In this document: positions 1 through 10,489 of the stretch, one piece after another
Position numbering within the stretch: position 1 is the stretch's first letter
Layout: each line of letters opens with the position of its first letter
Assembly: GCF_033807715.1 (NCBI RefSeq)
Contig: NC_084601.1
Location: 15,554,690-15,618,689 of the forward strand
DNA: 64,000 nt
Source: Cololabis saira
Taxonomy: Eukaryota; Chordata; Actinopteri; Beloniformes; Belonidae
Direction: 5' to 3'
The notes under the pieces: generated by a model
Told to the model about the DNA's origin: nothing
Databases searched by the model: none
Seen by the model: only the letters and a program-made list of their open reading frames with translations
Made by a program: the position numbers and the translations under genes

Positions 1-79
1 CATGTATTAGCAAAACCCCCTTTATTCCTGTCAAACACACACTTCGACACGCACACATCCGCACACACACCTGTCGTAC
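1..79. other. jazf1 intron 3 sequence at window edge
   Basis: Begins with the GT of the exon 3 donor (reverse strand) and holds short CA repeats. Nothing else seen. Confidence 0.6.
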
Positions 80-276
80 CTGTGGGTGTGCTGCTGCGGA
101 ATGAGGAGGAAGGGGTGATGGGGGGCGTGACGGGAGGCGTCAGGTTACCGCTGGTGTGGCGAGGAGGCGTGGCCGTGCTGCTCCTGGACATTCCGCCCGT
201 GATGGACAGGGACAGCTTGGGTGTGGCCTTCTTCTTCAGGGTTTCTTGCTCCCGGCGCGCCGCGTCAGTCATGAAC
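80..276 (-). CDS. jazf1: jazf1 coding exon 3
   Basis: The 197-bp exon completes Arg63 and encodes residues 64-128, from FMTDAARREQETLKKK to RSSTPT. The acceptor is GCCGTCAG/GTTCATG and the donor ACAG/GTACGA (reverse strand). It ends one base into a codon, consistent with the next mammalian exon starting with Gly/Ser-Glu-Tyr. Confidence 0.93.
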
Positions 277-799
277 CTGACGGCACACAAGAGAGGCCTC
301 TGATCGATGCTCCGCTCAGACGCAGATTTTTTGAGGCCATGTGTTGATACACGCCAGAAAACATGTTCATAACGGCTCGAGCACCTTGTGGATAAATAAT
401 GACGGCATGCGCCGAACAAACTGAGCTGGAACCACAGAGTCACATTCTGTTTTATCTAATTTATTAATAGTTATATCTTCATATAAAATCTGTGTGCTTT
501 ACTCATAACTCAAATTTACTGCCTGTTTAATTTGTCAAAGCAGTCATGCCCTGTTTGGGTACGGTTACTGACAGGATACTATTAGATTAGGTCGAAGTTA
601 TGATTAAGTGGGATTACCCCTTCATTAAATTATTTTTAATGTTATTTGATATTGACAGTCTGAAACTTGATGTCTTTATGTCATCCAGCTACAAGTAAAT
701 CTGTGGTGTTGTAAAACATAACTGAGCTACTGAATACACAGCTTTGACAACGCAGACAATGAATCTGGATGACATTTACAACCTCAACACTTGAGCAAT

Positions 800-834
<35 letters not shown>

Positions 835-3173
835 AAGGGTAAACCTTACTTCCTCTCTTCATTTTGCCAATATCTCACTCAAGAGTTTCATCTTGCAGCA
901 ATTTAATGGGACATTAAATGGGATGTGGCACATTGGTTCACCACGCACGTGTCATAAACCTGAAACCCCAACTTTGGCAGGACAGCGAGTTAGGAGAGGT
1001 TGTTTTGTGTGGTTTTCGTGCACATCAGTCATTTGAGATCGTCTCAGTGAGTCACATGAACACACACGTAGACTTCCACTGGTGGAACAACACTGCCCTC
1101 TGCAGATGCACGCTTTTTTTCTGTGAGTGTGCGAAGGGGGTGTACCTGTTGATGTAGCTCAGGGCCAGATAAGTGGGCTGCTGTTGCTCCTGCTTCTCCA
1201 AGACCCGCGGATCCGTGTCTGAAAAAGACAGAAAACAACCACATTTAATTAACTCATCCTGTGGAGGAAAAGTGTGTGAATACTGTTGGTATGTAGCTGA
1301 CTCATACATCCAGTCTTCCTGCCAGACAGGCTGATGGATTGCTGAAGGTTTCCCACACTGTATTAGTCTACAACGCATGGTGCCCTGCAGATTAGTTTCA
1401 GATACTACTTTCTTTTTGTTTTTAAGTGAATTTCTCGACCAGCACCGACCTCAGTCTAGTCGACAAACCGATGCCCTTTCTCCACAAGTGGGCCGAGGCT
1501 TTTCAATCATTTCCCAAATCTCAGTGCGGCCGAGAAGAGATTTGTCAGAGGCTGAGGGAGCGACTTGAAGGAGACTGTGATGAATGTGCACAAAGTCTTA
1601 GTCAAGACGTACACATGCGCTTTTTCCAGCTGACTTGCTTAGTCAGTAACACAACAGTAGGCAACTTCCACTCCCTGAGGGTTGCAGTGGGAACTTCAAA
1701 GCCCCACTCTCCCCCCCATCCCCTGGAAAACAGAAGCAACTGTATATGAAAACACTGACCAAAGTGTTGAATATGTGAACTACCAGTGCCATCAAGTGTT
1801 CAGCCGTGGAACAAAGCTGTCTCTCTCTTCCATGAGTGAGAATAGAAATAATTGCAGATGAATATTTAAAAGCTTTCAGATGGATTGCAGTTCAGATGTG
1901 TGCACTCCGGGACCCTCCTTCCAACTAATCCCCTACTATTTGTGTGCTCTGGCCTTCTTAGCCCTTTGGTTTTCAGGCTTTCGCACCTCATAATTTAAAA
2001 AAAAAGAAAGAAAGAAAATGCAGAGACTTCCCACGGTGCAGGAGAACACAGACGGGGCCACCGAACTAGAAAACAACCCTGAGAAAGTCATGCACGCTAC
2101 TGAGGCTGCATTACAAACAACAGTTCTAAAAAAAGACAAAAACAGACTCTAAACTGTAAAAATCCAGCTGAGAAAAAAAAAGGTTGAAGGAGCTGAGGTT
2201 TTTCTTTTGTGTGTGTGTGTTCATAAACACAAGTTCGCACACTCTTAAATGTGACATGCTTCACAGAGGTGGTCTCTGAGAGGCTTTTATAGCTGCGCTT
2301 TAAAAATCCTACCTGCTGCTCAGATGTGGAGCTCTCTGAACCCACATGACACACACACACACGCACGCACACGCACACACACGTACACGCTTATATCTAA
2401 CCATACTGAGATAAAATACAGGGAAAAACCAGGCATGACTCAGTCAAAACCTAACCATTTTGGATGCTCAAGTCGATGAGGACCTTGGATAAGCTGTGTG
2501 TGTGCGTGTGTTTGGCGTCGCTGCTAAAGTATTAAGCCAGGTGCAGCGAGCTAAAGCTGCAGAGTCTGACACCTTTACAACTTCCGAGCACCTAACAGGA
2601 CTGGAAACTAACACTCTGATCGATCATCCTGTAGCTGGACCTGCATGAAGATCTGCACATGCAGTCAAGTCAACTAAGCGTGATTTCCTCTCAACGTTTT
2701 CCTTTTCAAATTCCCCCATGCCGCATCCGTAATTTCAGCAGGCCACTGCACGTGTGTGTCTGTATTTAGTCTTCAAAAGGGCTGTTAATATATCCCTAAT
2801 CAACATTCCTGCATCCAATCCACCGCACGCCATTTGTTTCCAATGCATGTGGCACCGACGGCACACTGCTGCCCCCTGCTGGCGACAAGCGGTCGGTGTG
2901 CGTCCACGGCTGCCTGTGCGTCATGACGTGCTCTGTGCATATGCATCTTTATGTGTGCATGTGTTTGAACCAGACCAAGAATGCATGGCTTGTTTTGCAG
3001 CCTGCTAATTAAGCCACAGAGAGCATTTTAACGTGTTTCAAGAGCAGCAGGCAACCGGATGAAGGGAGATGAGAGGAGGAGGAGGAGGGGGAGGAGGTGT
3101 GGCTAGCCCCCTCTGTAATTACACATCCCGATGCTTGGCGGTGTGCGCTGGGCCTGCAACATCCGCAAGGCAT

Positions 3174-3207
<34 letters not shown>

Positions 3208-6200
3208 TGTGTGCGGTAGGGTTAAAAGAGAAGGTCTGCTGATTCCAGCCTGGGATGCCAGTTCAGTAATTGCTCGGCTACACCCTCACAGGTCATTTAG
3301 GAAGTGTGGTGAACATACCCCTCTCACATGAACAAACATGCACCCATTCCTGTATAACACCTCTGAGAGCTGGACATTCAGGTAACTAGGCTATCATGTA
3401 ACTTACTTACTAACTTATTCATGTGCCTGCAAGTCGTATTCGTTTGTCAACTGAGTTCTTAAAGAGGACGTACTCCGTAAAAATCTGAAATAGTCAGAGC
3501 AATTTTTTTTGGTCGGTTTCCCAAGACCAGTTTTATCAAAGCAAAACCACGTCTTGGTATTCCTGGTCACAGAGGTGAGGGGGAGCCTATCCCAGCTGTG
3601 TTTTGGTGAAACCCTGGATAGGTCAGCGAGCCATTTTGAGTGCAAGACACAGACAAGTGGCCACTTACATTCACTTCTATGGTCAGCTTAGAAGCACCGG
3701 TTGGCCGAACATGCGTGATTTTGGAATGTGAGGAAATCAGAGTACCCTGAGGGAAACCCACGCAAGCACAGGAAGAACATGAAAACTACACGCAGAGGTG
3801 CCGCCACCTGTGGTTTAAACCAGCAAACTTTTATCTGAGGGACATCAGGCATAACTACCGAGTCACAGTGCTGCCCGTAACAAAGATATTCCTTTAAATT
3901 AAATTATATTTTAATATACATTTAAAAAAATAAATTACACAACTTCTCTCTGTTCCAGTAAATTAAAAATATGCTCCAAGTCACTGATCAGTTATTTGTT
4001 CAAACTCCGAAACAAAAGGAAATGCTTCATGTCCCCCTTTATGCACCATAATAACAGTGTTGAACCGTTTTCTAATTTCATCCTTAACAACTTGGCTGAT
4101 GCTTCTGTGCTCCACCAGCTTTATTTGATCCCCTAAGGCTTTGTGAAAATTGACATTTTCAGATGGCGTCTTAAGTGTTGGAAAAATGCCTTGGTGTTTA
4201 TTTGGGTATGTGAAGTCACAACTCAAAAGCAAAAAACAAAACAACAAAAAAAAAAACAAAGAAATTGCACTTTGAGTCTTCAGATATGTCATTCGGTGAA
4301 CCCCACCGGATTGCAGAGTGCTGTGAAGTCAGAGTCAGCTCAAAATTCAATTATCCAACCAATCAAACCAAACTTCACTTTTAGATTTCATCAAAAATAA
4401 TTATGATTAAAAGCTCCTTCTTACTAAATCCAAGATGCTAATATAACAAGACACTAACTAAAAATACACTCAACTGCTTGAAATACACAATTAATGCAAT
4501 TTAACCATAGTAAAAGAACATGGTGCAAATTAAAGAGAATAACAGTGATTAAAATGAAACATATCTGTTCATTTGAGTCTACTGTGTTCATACCTAAACA
4601 AATCTACCAGCTCTTATATACTTATCGTCGTTGGCTCATATAGATGTGATCAGTCCATTAAATCATCATTGCAACAAGTCTGCCAATTTGTTGATGTTAA
4701 TCTGCTTAAAACATACAGCTCTGGAAATGACTGATGAGAGTTAACCACCAACATGCTGCTTGAACTCCTCATATTAAGTCACAGCTACACCTCTGATTCA
4801 AGATCCATACATGCATTCATTTTATAAGTCTGCTTCAATCCTCTTCAGGGCCGGGGGATCTGCAGAAGCCTATCCCGCCTATCCCTGGGCAAAAGGCAGG
4901 GGGCGCCCTGGACAAGTCCCCAGTCAATCACAGGAACACACATATACAGACAACCATGCAGGCTCACACTCACTTCTAAGCTCAATTTAGAGCCACCAAT
5001 GAGAGTAATCTACGTGTTTTGGGGCCGTGAAGGGAAGCCAGAGTACCTGGAGAGAACACAAGCAAGTACTGGGAGAACATCCATATTTCATCCAGAGAGC
5101 CCCCAGCCTTTGGACCAGGATCACCTGGCAGCAAGATAACAGTAACAACCACCAAGCAACGGTGCTATCTTGAATAAATGAAGAAGCAAATCCAACTGAA
5201 AAAAGCCCTATTTAAATCTGTCCAAACAAAAATTAGATTTCCTTGGACGTGCACCCTTTTTTCCTCTCTCTTTCTCTTTCTTATCCTTGTCTTACAAATC
5301 TCATCCACTCTTTTATCTATGCCCCTCCTCCTTAACAGTTGCTTTTCTGTTGAGGTAAGAGGCAGGTATGTGCTTGCACAGGTAAGAACACAACACACTG
5401 CAGTCGTGCACACAAGCACAGGAGCCTGACATCATTACATTCCTTAGACCTTACCTAGACTCACTGCACAAAGCACACAACAACAACAACCAAGCTCCAC
5501 ACGTTAAACACAGTCCTCCTAAGCCACTTCCTCTTGCATCCAGCTGTAATCTAAACAGTGGGGTATGTCATTGAAAGGCTGCTACCCTTTCTTCTGGGAT
5601 GAGGTCAGCTCCTAAATCCCACATATTTCCTGATTTTCTCACGGAAAGGATCTTGATAGGCTCATCTGGTCCGTTTGCTCCCAGGTATTGTGTGCAGCAT
5701 CAATGAGGGCACCAGTCCAAAAGTGATGCAACTTGCCGATACCAAGTTAAACAGGGGTCCAAACCTGTGATACTCTGTAAACTTAACTAGTTTCTGCATA
5801 TGGCGCACATAAAATGCCCTGCCACAAGAGGGCAGCACAGACCATAACAGGCACAGGCTTGCTCTGATATCTGCACCCTGATCCAGGTCCCACTGACTTA
5901 GTCACTGCTACATCTTGGGGCACCAATGTACTCTCACCTCTAGATAATAAAGTCTACCTATTTTCCATGAATCTACAATTTATGAGAAAGCTAAGTTTGC
6001 TTATCATTTAAATGATTCTGTTGCCACCACTCTGTTACCGCAAAAGCAAAAGGAGGAGGGTTCAAAGTCAAATGCAAGTAACCCCCTCCTACTCGCTACC
6101 ACACCCCCACCTAAATCCTCTCCATCTGTCACACTGGTCCCAGTGGTAACGGATCTGTATTGATTAAACAGCGTATGATCTTGACACTGCTGATGACAAG

Positions 6201-8991
6201 CGACGGTATAACAGGAGCACGGGGCGATTCATTAATCCGAAAGAGGAGGCTGGTAAACCAACACCCTGCTCAGCTGACAGTTGGAGTCAAAGGTCACAAA
6301 AGCCAGATGGGGCATATATCAGAGTCTGTTGTGTTTGGGTTGTTGGAATAGGGGAACAATGTCTATCTCTTTCAACCGTTTGACTGCTGGGTTTTGCTTT
6401 TATATAGCTGCCGGTCAAGAAATGTAGGAGGCACATTTTCAACCCTCTTTGGCTAATTTTGGAAGTGATCCATGGGGCATATGGGTAAGAAGGAAAGCGG
6501 TTCACAGCACTGCCCACCCCCCCTTATGTATCTCCTCCTCCATTGAACACAAACCTCCACAATATAAGCCATCCTTAAACACCTGCACGCAGTCTCATCC
6601 CACACGCCAAAGTGAAATTACATGAAGTGTCATCACCACAGCTGGCGGCTCAGCAAAGCGCTTTGTTAGTGAGACAGCAGGTGTGCAATAACTCCGCCAA
6701 TAAACTGCCCCCAACCCCGTTGGAGACAGCCAGTTGCCATGGAGACCGGCTCACTGAAGCATCCATTTTACTCCCTCACCCCCCATTCAAACGGCCTCAT
6801 GAAGATGGATCCTTGCAACAAATAATGATTAGAGCGAGTCGGGCATTAGGCATTAGGCTCAGCAGCGGTTTCACGACTCACTAAATGCTTCGGCCGTGTC
6901 ACGTTTATGATGTAGCAAAGTCCAATCTGCCAGTATGTGTATCTGGTGTTTAAGCAGAGGGAAGAGTTTGGCTTGTTTCCAGAAGTTATGTAATACCAGT
7001 TGTTATTATTATTATTATTATTATGATCACTATTATTAGGAGCACTGGAAGTAGCACTTCATGTGTAATTTTGTGCTTGTGTCGTTCTCTCAAATGTAAG
7101 TCGCTTTGGCACCTTCTACTCTGCCATCATACAGTCTGTTCTCTGCACGTCCATCACTGTCTGGTTCGGATCGGCCAGCAAACTAGACAGGCACAGACTG
7201 CAACGGACAATCAGGTCTGGAGAGAGGATAATTGGGACTAATCTCCCATCTATCCAGGACCTGTACCGCTCCAGGACCAGGAAACGTGCAGGTATCTCTG
7301 CAGACCCCTCACACCCAGGACACAGTCTGTTTGCTCCTCCCCTCTGGACGGCACTACAGAGCAATGTACGCAAAACCTCCAGACTCAGAGACTCAATTTC
7401 TTCCCCAAAGCTGTTGCTCTGATGAACTCTCAACACTCATAGAGTCTCATAGTAATCATCCATCCATCCATTATCTATACCCACTTTATCCTTTGCAGGG
7501 TCATGGGGGTCTGCTGGAGCCTATCCCAGCTCATTTCAGGCGAGAGGCAGGGGTTCACCCTGGACAGGTCGCAGGGCCACATATATACACACACAACCAT
7601 GCACACTCACAATCACATTTGCCTAGAGGCAATTTAGAATCATCAATTAACTTAGCATGCTTTTGGACTGTGGGAGGAAGCCGGAGTACCCGGAGGGAAC
7701 CCACGCAAGCACGGGGAGAACATGCAAACTCCTCATAGAAAGACCCTGTCAGGCCTGGGAGTCGAACCGGGAACTTTCTTGCTGTGAGGCAACAGTGCTA
7801 ACCACTAGTAATCAATCACTGTGCAATAATAATAACAATAATAATAATAACAATAATAATAACAACAACCACAATCATATGCTGTGACAATGCACCTTCC
7901 AATAACCTACCTGTCTACCTCATACTTCTGCACTTTTTTTTAAAACTGTATATATGTTAAGAGCCATTTGTATATTTACTGTACAGTGAGCGAAAATAAC
8001 CGAGTCAAATTCCCTGTCCTGTTTGACCTGACATGGCCAAATAAACATGATTATGACTATGATAAAAGCGTCTGCTAAATGACAGTAGTAGTTGTAGCAC
8101 TGCAGGTTACCAGGTTAGAATGATGGTTTTCTTGTCATATTAACACAAATAGAGCAAAACAAGACACATTTACACACTTTCTATTGCATCAGCATTGAGT
8201 TTCTTTTTGCATTTTAAAAGTGTCTACTAAATGACAGTAGTAGTAGTAGTAGCACTGCAGGTTACCAGGTTAGAATGATGGTTTTCTTGTCATATTAACA
8301 CAAAAAGAGCAAAACAAGACACCTTTATAAACACTTTCTATTGCATTGAGTTTCTTTTTTTTGTGCATTTTATCAGCAAAATCATACATGCACTTTTGCT
8401 TATTTTTGGCACCAGTGAAAGTGTGTGTCCGTCTGTGCTGATGTCGCTGCACATCTGTCTAGCGGGTTATAGGTGTGTCAGTGCGGCTGCAGCTGCAGCT
8501 GCACTGACATGCATGCATGCATGCTGAAGCAGCGACTTGGTACCGAGCCTGGTACCGAGCCTGCAGCGGTGGCAGGCTCGGTACCAGGCTCGGTACCCGG
8601 CTCGGTACCAGGGGCGGGCCTGGAGCCGGCAGGACCGCTAGCCGGGGACCGGCTGCCCGGCCCGGCTGCTACTCCCCCCGGCCCCCGCTGCAGAAGAAAC
8701 CATTTGGCTCGGTCCAGCCCGGCCCTGGGACCGGCCCCCCCTTGCAGGTTCGGTTCTGCAGAGGTGGATCAGCTGCAGGGGCACCGGGCTAGTGCTAGTT
8801 AGCGGGTAGCGGCTAGCCCCGGCCCCGGGGCCCCCCGGGCCCCCCGGGCCCCCCCCGGGGCCAGGGCCGGACTCACCGATGTGGCTGTCCTCGATGTGCA
8901 CGATGAGCTCGGCCAGCGACTCGAACTGCAGCCCGCAGCCCGCGAACCTGCAGCAGTTGGAGAAGAAAGAGGCGGCGGCGATGCCCGTCAT
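80..8991 (-). CDS. jazf1: JAZF1 zinc finger protein (juxtaposed with another zinc finger 1), 5' three coding exons, partial
   Basis: Nuclear C2H2 zinc-finger cofactor. In mammals JAZF1 (TIP27) binds the orphan receptor NR2C2/TAK1 and associates with the NuA4/TIP60 acetyltransferase complex (family knowledge). Three exons join in frame: 8991-8877, 1218-1146 and 276-80, giving residues 1-128. They carry the invariant start MTGIAAASFFSN, an atypical first finger C14-x4-C19-x12-H32-x4-H37, the block DTDPRVLEKQEQQQPTY, and a Ser/Pro/Thr tail with LTPPVTPPITPSSSFRSSTP. All junctions are GT/AG, and the split codons (Asp39, Arg63) match the mammalian protein. The exons for the C-terminal fingers lie left of position 1. 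Introns are large (intron 1 about 7.7 kb). The gene is divergent to creb5, as in human. Fish carry jazf1a and jazf1b; I cannot say which this is. Confidence 0.95.
277..1145. other. jazf1 intron 2
   Basis: AT-rich intron with a (CA)14 run at 803-830. No other recognisable feature. Confidence 0.8.
803..830 (+). repeat. (CA)14 microsatellite
   Basis: Uninterrupted CA dinucleotide repeat in jazf1 intron 2. Confidence 0.95.
1146..1218 (-). CDS. jazf1: jazf1 coding exon 2
   Basis: The 73-bp exon encodes the end of Asp39, then TDPRVLEKQEQQQPTYLALS and YIN, then the first two bases of Arg63. The acceptor is TTTTTCAG/ACACGG and the donor CAACAG/GTACACC. Nearly identical to the mammalian exon. Confidence 0.95.
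2347..2385 (+). repeat. imperfect (CA)n microsatellite
   Basis: CA/CG dinucleotides with GC interruptions in jazf1 intron 1. Confidence 0.85.
3174..3214 (+). repeat. (TG)n microsatellite
   Basis: TG repeat with one TATG interruption. Confidence 0.9.
3540..3880 (+). mobile_element. diverged copy of common fish interspersed repeat
   Basis: Shares the diagnostic strings GAGCCTATCCCAGCTG, GGAAACCCACGCAAGCAC and GAAGAACATG with the copies at 7459 and 14384, in order, but with many changes. Probably the tail of a retroelement; family not assigned. Confidence 0.6.
4800..5165 (+). mobile_element. diverged copy of common fish interspersed repeat
   Basis: Same order of blocks as 7459-7805 (AAGCCTATCCCGCCTATCCC, CCCTGGACAAGTC, AATTTAGAGCCACCAAT, CTGGGAGAACAT), more degenerate. 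Confidence 0.55.
7003..7023 (+). repeat. (TTA)7 microsatellite
   Basis: Trinucleotide TTA repeat in jazf1 intron 1. Confidence 0.9.
7459..7805 (+). mobile_element. fish interspersed repeat with 9-bp target duplication
   Basis: Begins with (CATC)n, contains GAGCCTATCCCAGCTCATTT and CGGAGTACCCGGAGGGAACC, and is flanked by TAGTAATCA at 7450-7458 and 7806-7814. A direct duplication of that kind shows that it inserted into the LINE tail. (CATC)n end and target duplication suggest a retroelement. Confidence 0.75.
7827..7874 (+). repeat. (AAT/AAC)n microsatellite
   Basis: Trinucleotide A-rich repeat in the LINE 3' tail. Confidence 0.85.
8069..8371 (+). repeat. two-copy tandem duplication of about 150 bp
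   Basis: 8069-8218 and 8219-8371 share the string GCACTGCAGGTTACCAGGTT and the following 100 bases with few differences; each starts G(C/T)GTCT(G/A)CTAAATGACAG. The second copy has an expanded (AGT)n. Confidence 0.85.
8539..8597 (+). repeat. perfect hairpin, 26-bp stem and 7-base loop
   Basis: The left arm (8539-8564) is two GGTACCGAGCCT units plus GC. The right arm (8572-8597) is its exact reverse complement. The loop is AGCGGTG. A further half unit follows to 8609. Lies about 280 bp inside jazf1 intron 1. Confidence 0.9.
8877..8991 (-). CDS. jazf1: jazf1 coding exon 1 with start codon
   Basis: The ATG at 8991-8989 opens MTGIAAASFFSNCCRFAGCG, and the exon ends with HIEDSHI plus one base. 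The donor is ATCG/GTGAGT. The context GCGACC-ATG-A is acceptable. The exon sits in a strongly GC-rich island. It contains the first C2H2-type finger. Confidence 0.95.
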
Positions 8992-9230
8992 GGTCGCGGC
9001 GCTGGCTGGGGCATCCACCGGGGCCGGGGCTGGGGGGGGTCGGGGGGGCGGGGGGGCTGGAGGAACCGGGGAACCGGGGGTCCGGGGTCCGGGGCGGGAG
9101 CGGCGCGGAGCGCGGAGCAGACACCGGCGGACGGGAGGAGGAGGAGGAGGAGGAGACGCAGCTGGCAGCAGCGTCACGGCCGGAGGGGAGGGGGCGTCCA
9201 CGTCACGAAGAGCCTACCTGTTGGAGTGAA
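8992..9230 (-). promoter_or_regulatory. jazf1 5' UTR and CpG-island promoter (inferred)
   Basis: A CpG- and G-rich stretch lies immediately upstream of the jazf1 start codon. No TATA box was recognised. The plus strand carries long G runs at about 9020-9100 and a (GGA)n run near 9134-9154. The transcription start site is not determinable from sequence alone. A palindromic MITE begins at 9231. Confidence 0.55.
9020..9100 (+). promoter_or_regulatory. G-run cluster, possible G-quadruplex
   Basis: At least eight runs of four or more G are separated by short loops on the plus strand, which is the template strand of jazf1. They lie 30-110 bp upstream of the start codon. This matches the usual G4 pattern; folding is inferred. 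Confidence 0.5.
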
Positions 9231-9325
9231 AGGATTTATGGTTCCGCGTTACACCTACGCAGAGCCTACGGTGTAGGGTACGCGGCGACGCCGTCGATTT
9301 AACGCGGAACCATAATTCAGGCTCA
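9231..9325. mobile_element. GC-rich foldback MITE, copy A
   Basis: Ends carry TTATGGTTCCGCGTTA and its reverse complement TAACGCGGAACCATAA. The interior has ACGCAGAGCCTACGG. Same family as 20376-20511 and 52372-52475. Starts 240 bp upstream of the jazf1 start codon. Confidence 0.75.
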
Positions 9326-9390
9326 GGCAGCCTCTGAAATCACTGATGGCAACAAAAAAGATCCCCGAAGTCTCAGCTCGTTCATACAGA

Positions 9391-10486
9391 AGAGTATTAG
9401 GGCCAGGCAGGAGAAAAATAAAAATAATATTTTAGAAGAGGTAGATGTTTTTTCATTATGTACTTCGAGAAAAAAGTCGAAATGTCGAGAAAAAAGTCAA
9501 AATGTCGAGAAAAAAAATCGAAATGTCAACAAAAAAAGTCGAAAAGTCGGGATTAATGTTGAAGTAAAATTTCGAGAAAAAAGTCGAAATGTTGAGAAAA
9601 AAGTCGAAATGTTGAGAAAAAAGTCAAAATTTCGTGAATGAAGTCAAAATGTTGAGAAAAAAGTCGAAATGTCGAGAAAAAAGTCGAAATGTTGAGAAAA
9701 ATGTCAAAATTTCGTGAATAAAGTCGAAATGTTGAGAAAAAAGTCGAAATGTCGAGAAAAAAAATCGAAATGTTGACAAAAAAAGTCAAAAAGTCGAGAT
9801 TAATGTTGAAGTAAAATTTCGAGAAAAAAAGTCAAAATGTTGAGAAAAAAGTCGAAATGTTGAGAAAAAAGTCAAAATTTCGTGAATAAAGTCGAAATGT
9901 TGAAAAAAAAGTCGAAATGTCGAGAAAAAAGTCGAAACATTAATCTCGACATTTTGACTTTTTTCCTCGACATTACGACTTTTTTTTCAACATTTCGACT
10001 TTATTCACGAAATTTACGTTTAAGTACAATTTCGAGAAAAAAAAAACTTTATTCTCGAAATTCCGACTTTATTCACGAAATTTCGACTTTATTCTTGAAA
10101 TTGTATTTCAACATTAATCTCGACATTTCATACGGAGAAAAAAGTCGAAATGTTGTTCAACTTTATTCTCGAAATTCCGACTTTATTAACGAAATTTCGA
10201 CTTTTTTCTCGAAATTGTATTTCAACATTAATCTCGACATTTCGACTTTTTTCTGGACATTAGGACTTTTTTCTCGAAGTGCACAATAAAAAAAAAAATC
10301 CACTCAAATTTTTTTTCTCTTGATTCTACGGAAGAGTATTAGGGCCAGGCAGGAGAAAAATAAAAATAATATTTTAGAGGAGGTATTTTTTTTTTCATTA
10401 TCCACTTCGAGAAAAAATTTTAAATGTCGAGAAAAATTCAAAATGTTGAGAATAATGTTGAAGTACAATTTCGAGAAAAAAGTGGA
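9391..10486. repeat. 20-bp satellite with strand switch, bounded by direct repeats
   Basis: The monomer approximates GAGAAAAAAGTCGAAATGTC. It runs in that orientation from about 9466 to 9938 and as the reverse complement (GACATTTCGACTTTTTTCTC) to about 10285. A 55-bp unit, AGAGTATTAGGGCCAGGCAG onward, occurs directly at 9391-9445 and 10332-10386, followed again by a few monomers. Long reading frames here are satellite artefacts. Confidence 0.85.
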
Positions 10487-10489
10487 ACC

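Larger units (their letters stand above)
7100..8068 (+). mobile_element. Rex1-like LINE 3' end, interrupted
   Basis: 7100-7310 conceptually encodes a reverse-transcriptase C-terminus typical of fish Rex1/CR1-group LINEs (SVLCTSITVWFGSASK, then LQRTIRSGERIIGTNLPSIQ, DLYRSRTRKRAG). The 3' UTR runs to 8068 and is split by another repeat at 7459-7805. A partial inverted copy of the same 3' tail occurs at 15019-15112. Nonfunctional fragment. Confidence 0.75.
1219..8876. other. jazf1 intron 1
   Basis: Large intron. Contains microsatellites (2347-2385, 3174-3214, 7003-7023), three copies of a common fish repeat (3540-3880, 4800-5165, 7459-7805), a Rex1-like LINE tail, a 150-bp tandem duplication, an RFX-type X-box at 6733-6746 within moderately GC-rich DNA (about 6560-6900) that could be an enhancer, and the GGTACC hairpin near exon 1. 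Confidence 0.75.

Noticed and set aside
7232..7738. 168-residue plus-strand reading frame
   Set aside because: It spans the LINE tail and the inserted repeat in a frame that differs from the reverse-transcriptase frame.
8638..9201. 187-residue frame including residues upstream of the jazf1 start
   Set aside because: Only the exon 8991-8877 is conserved; the rest is GC-rich 5' UTR and intron read-through.
9553..10289. Long reading frames rich in FSTFRLFS/ISTFFSTF repeats
   Set aside because: They are translations of the 20-bp satellite on both strands and have no independent coding signal.
9391..10486. CRISPR-like array
   Set aside because: Monomers are contiguous without unique spacers, and the genome is eukaryotic.
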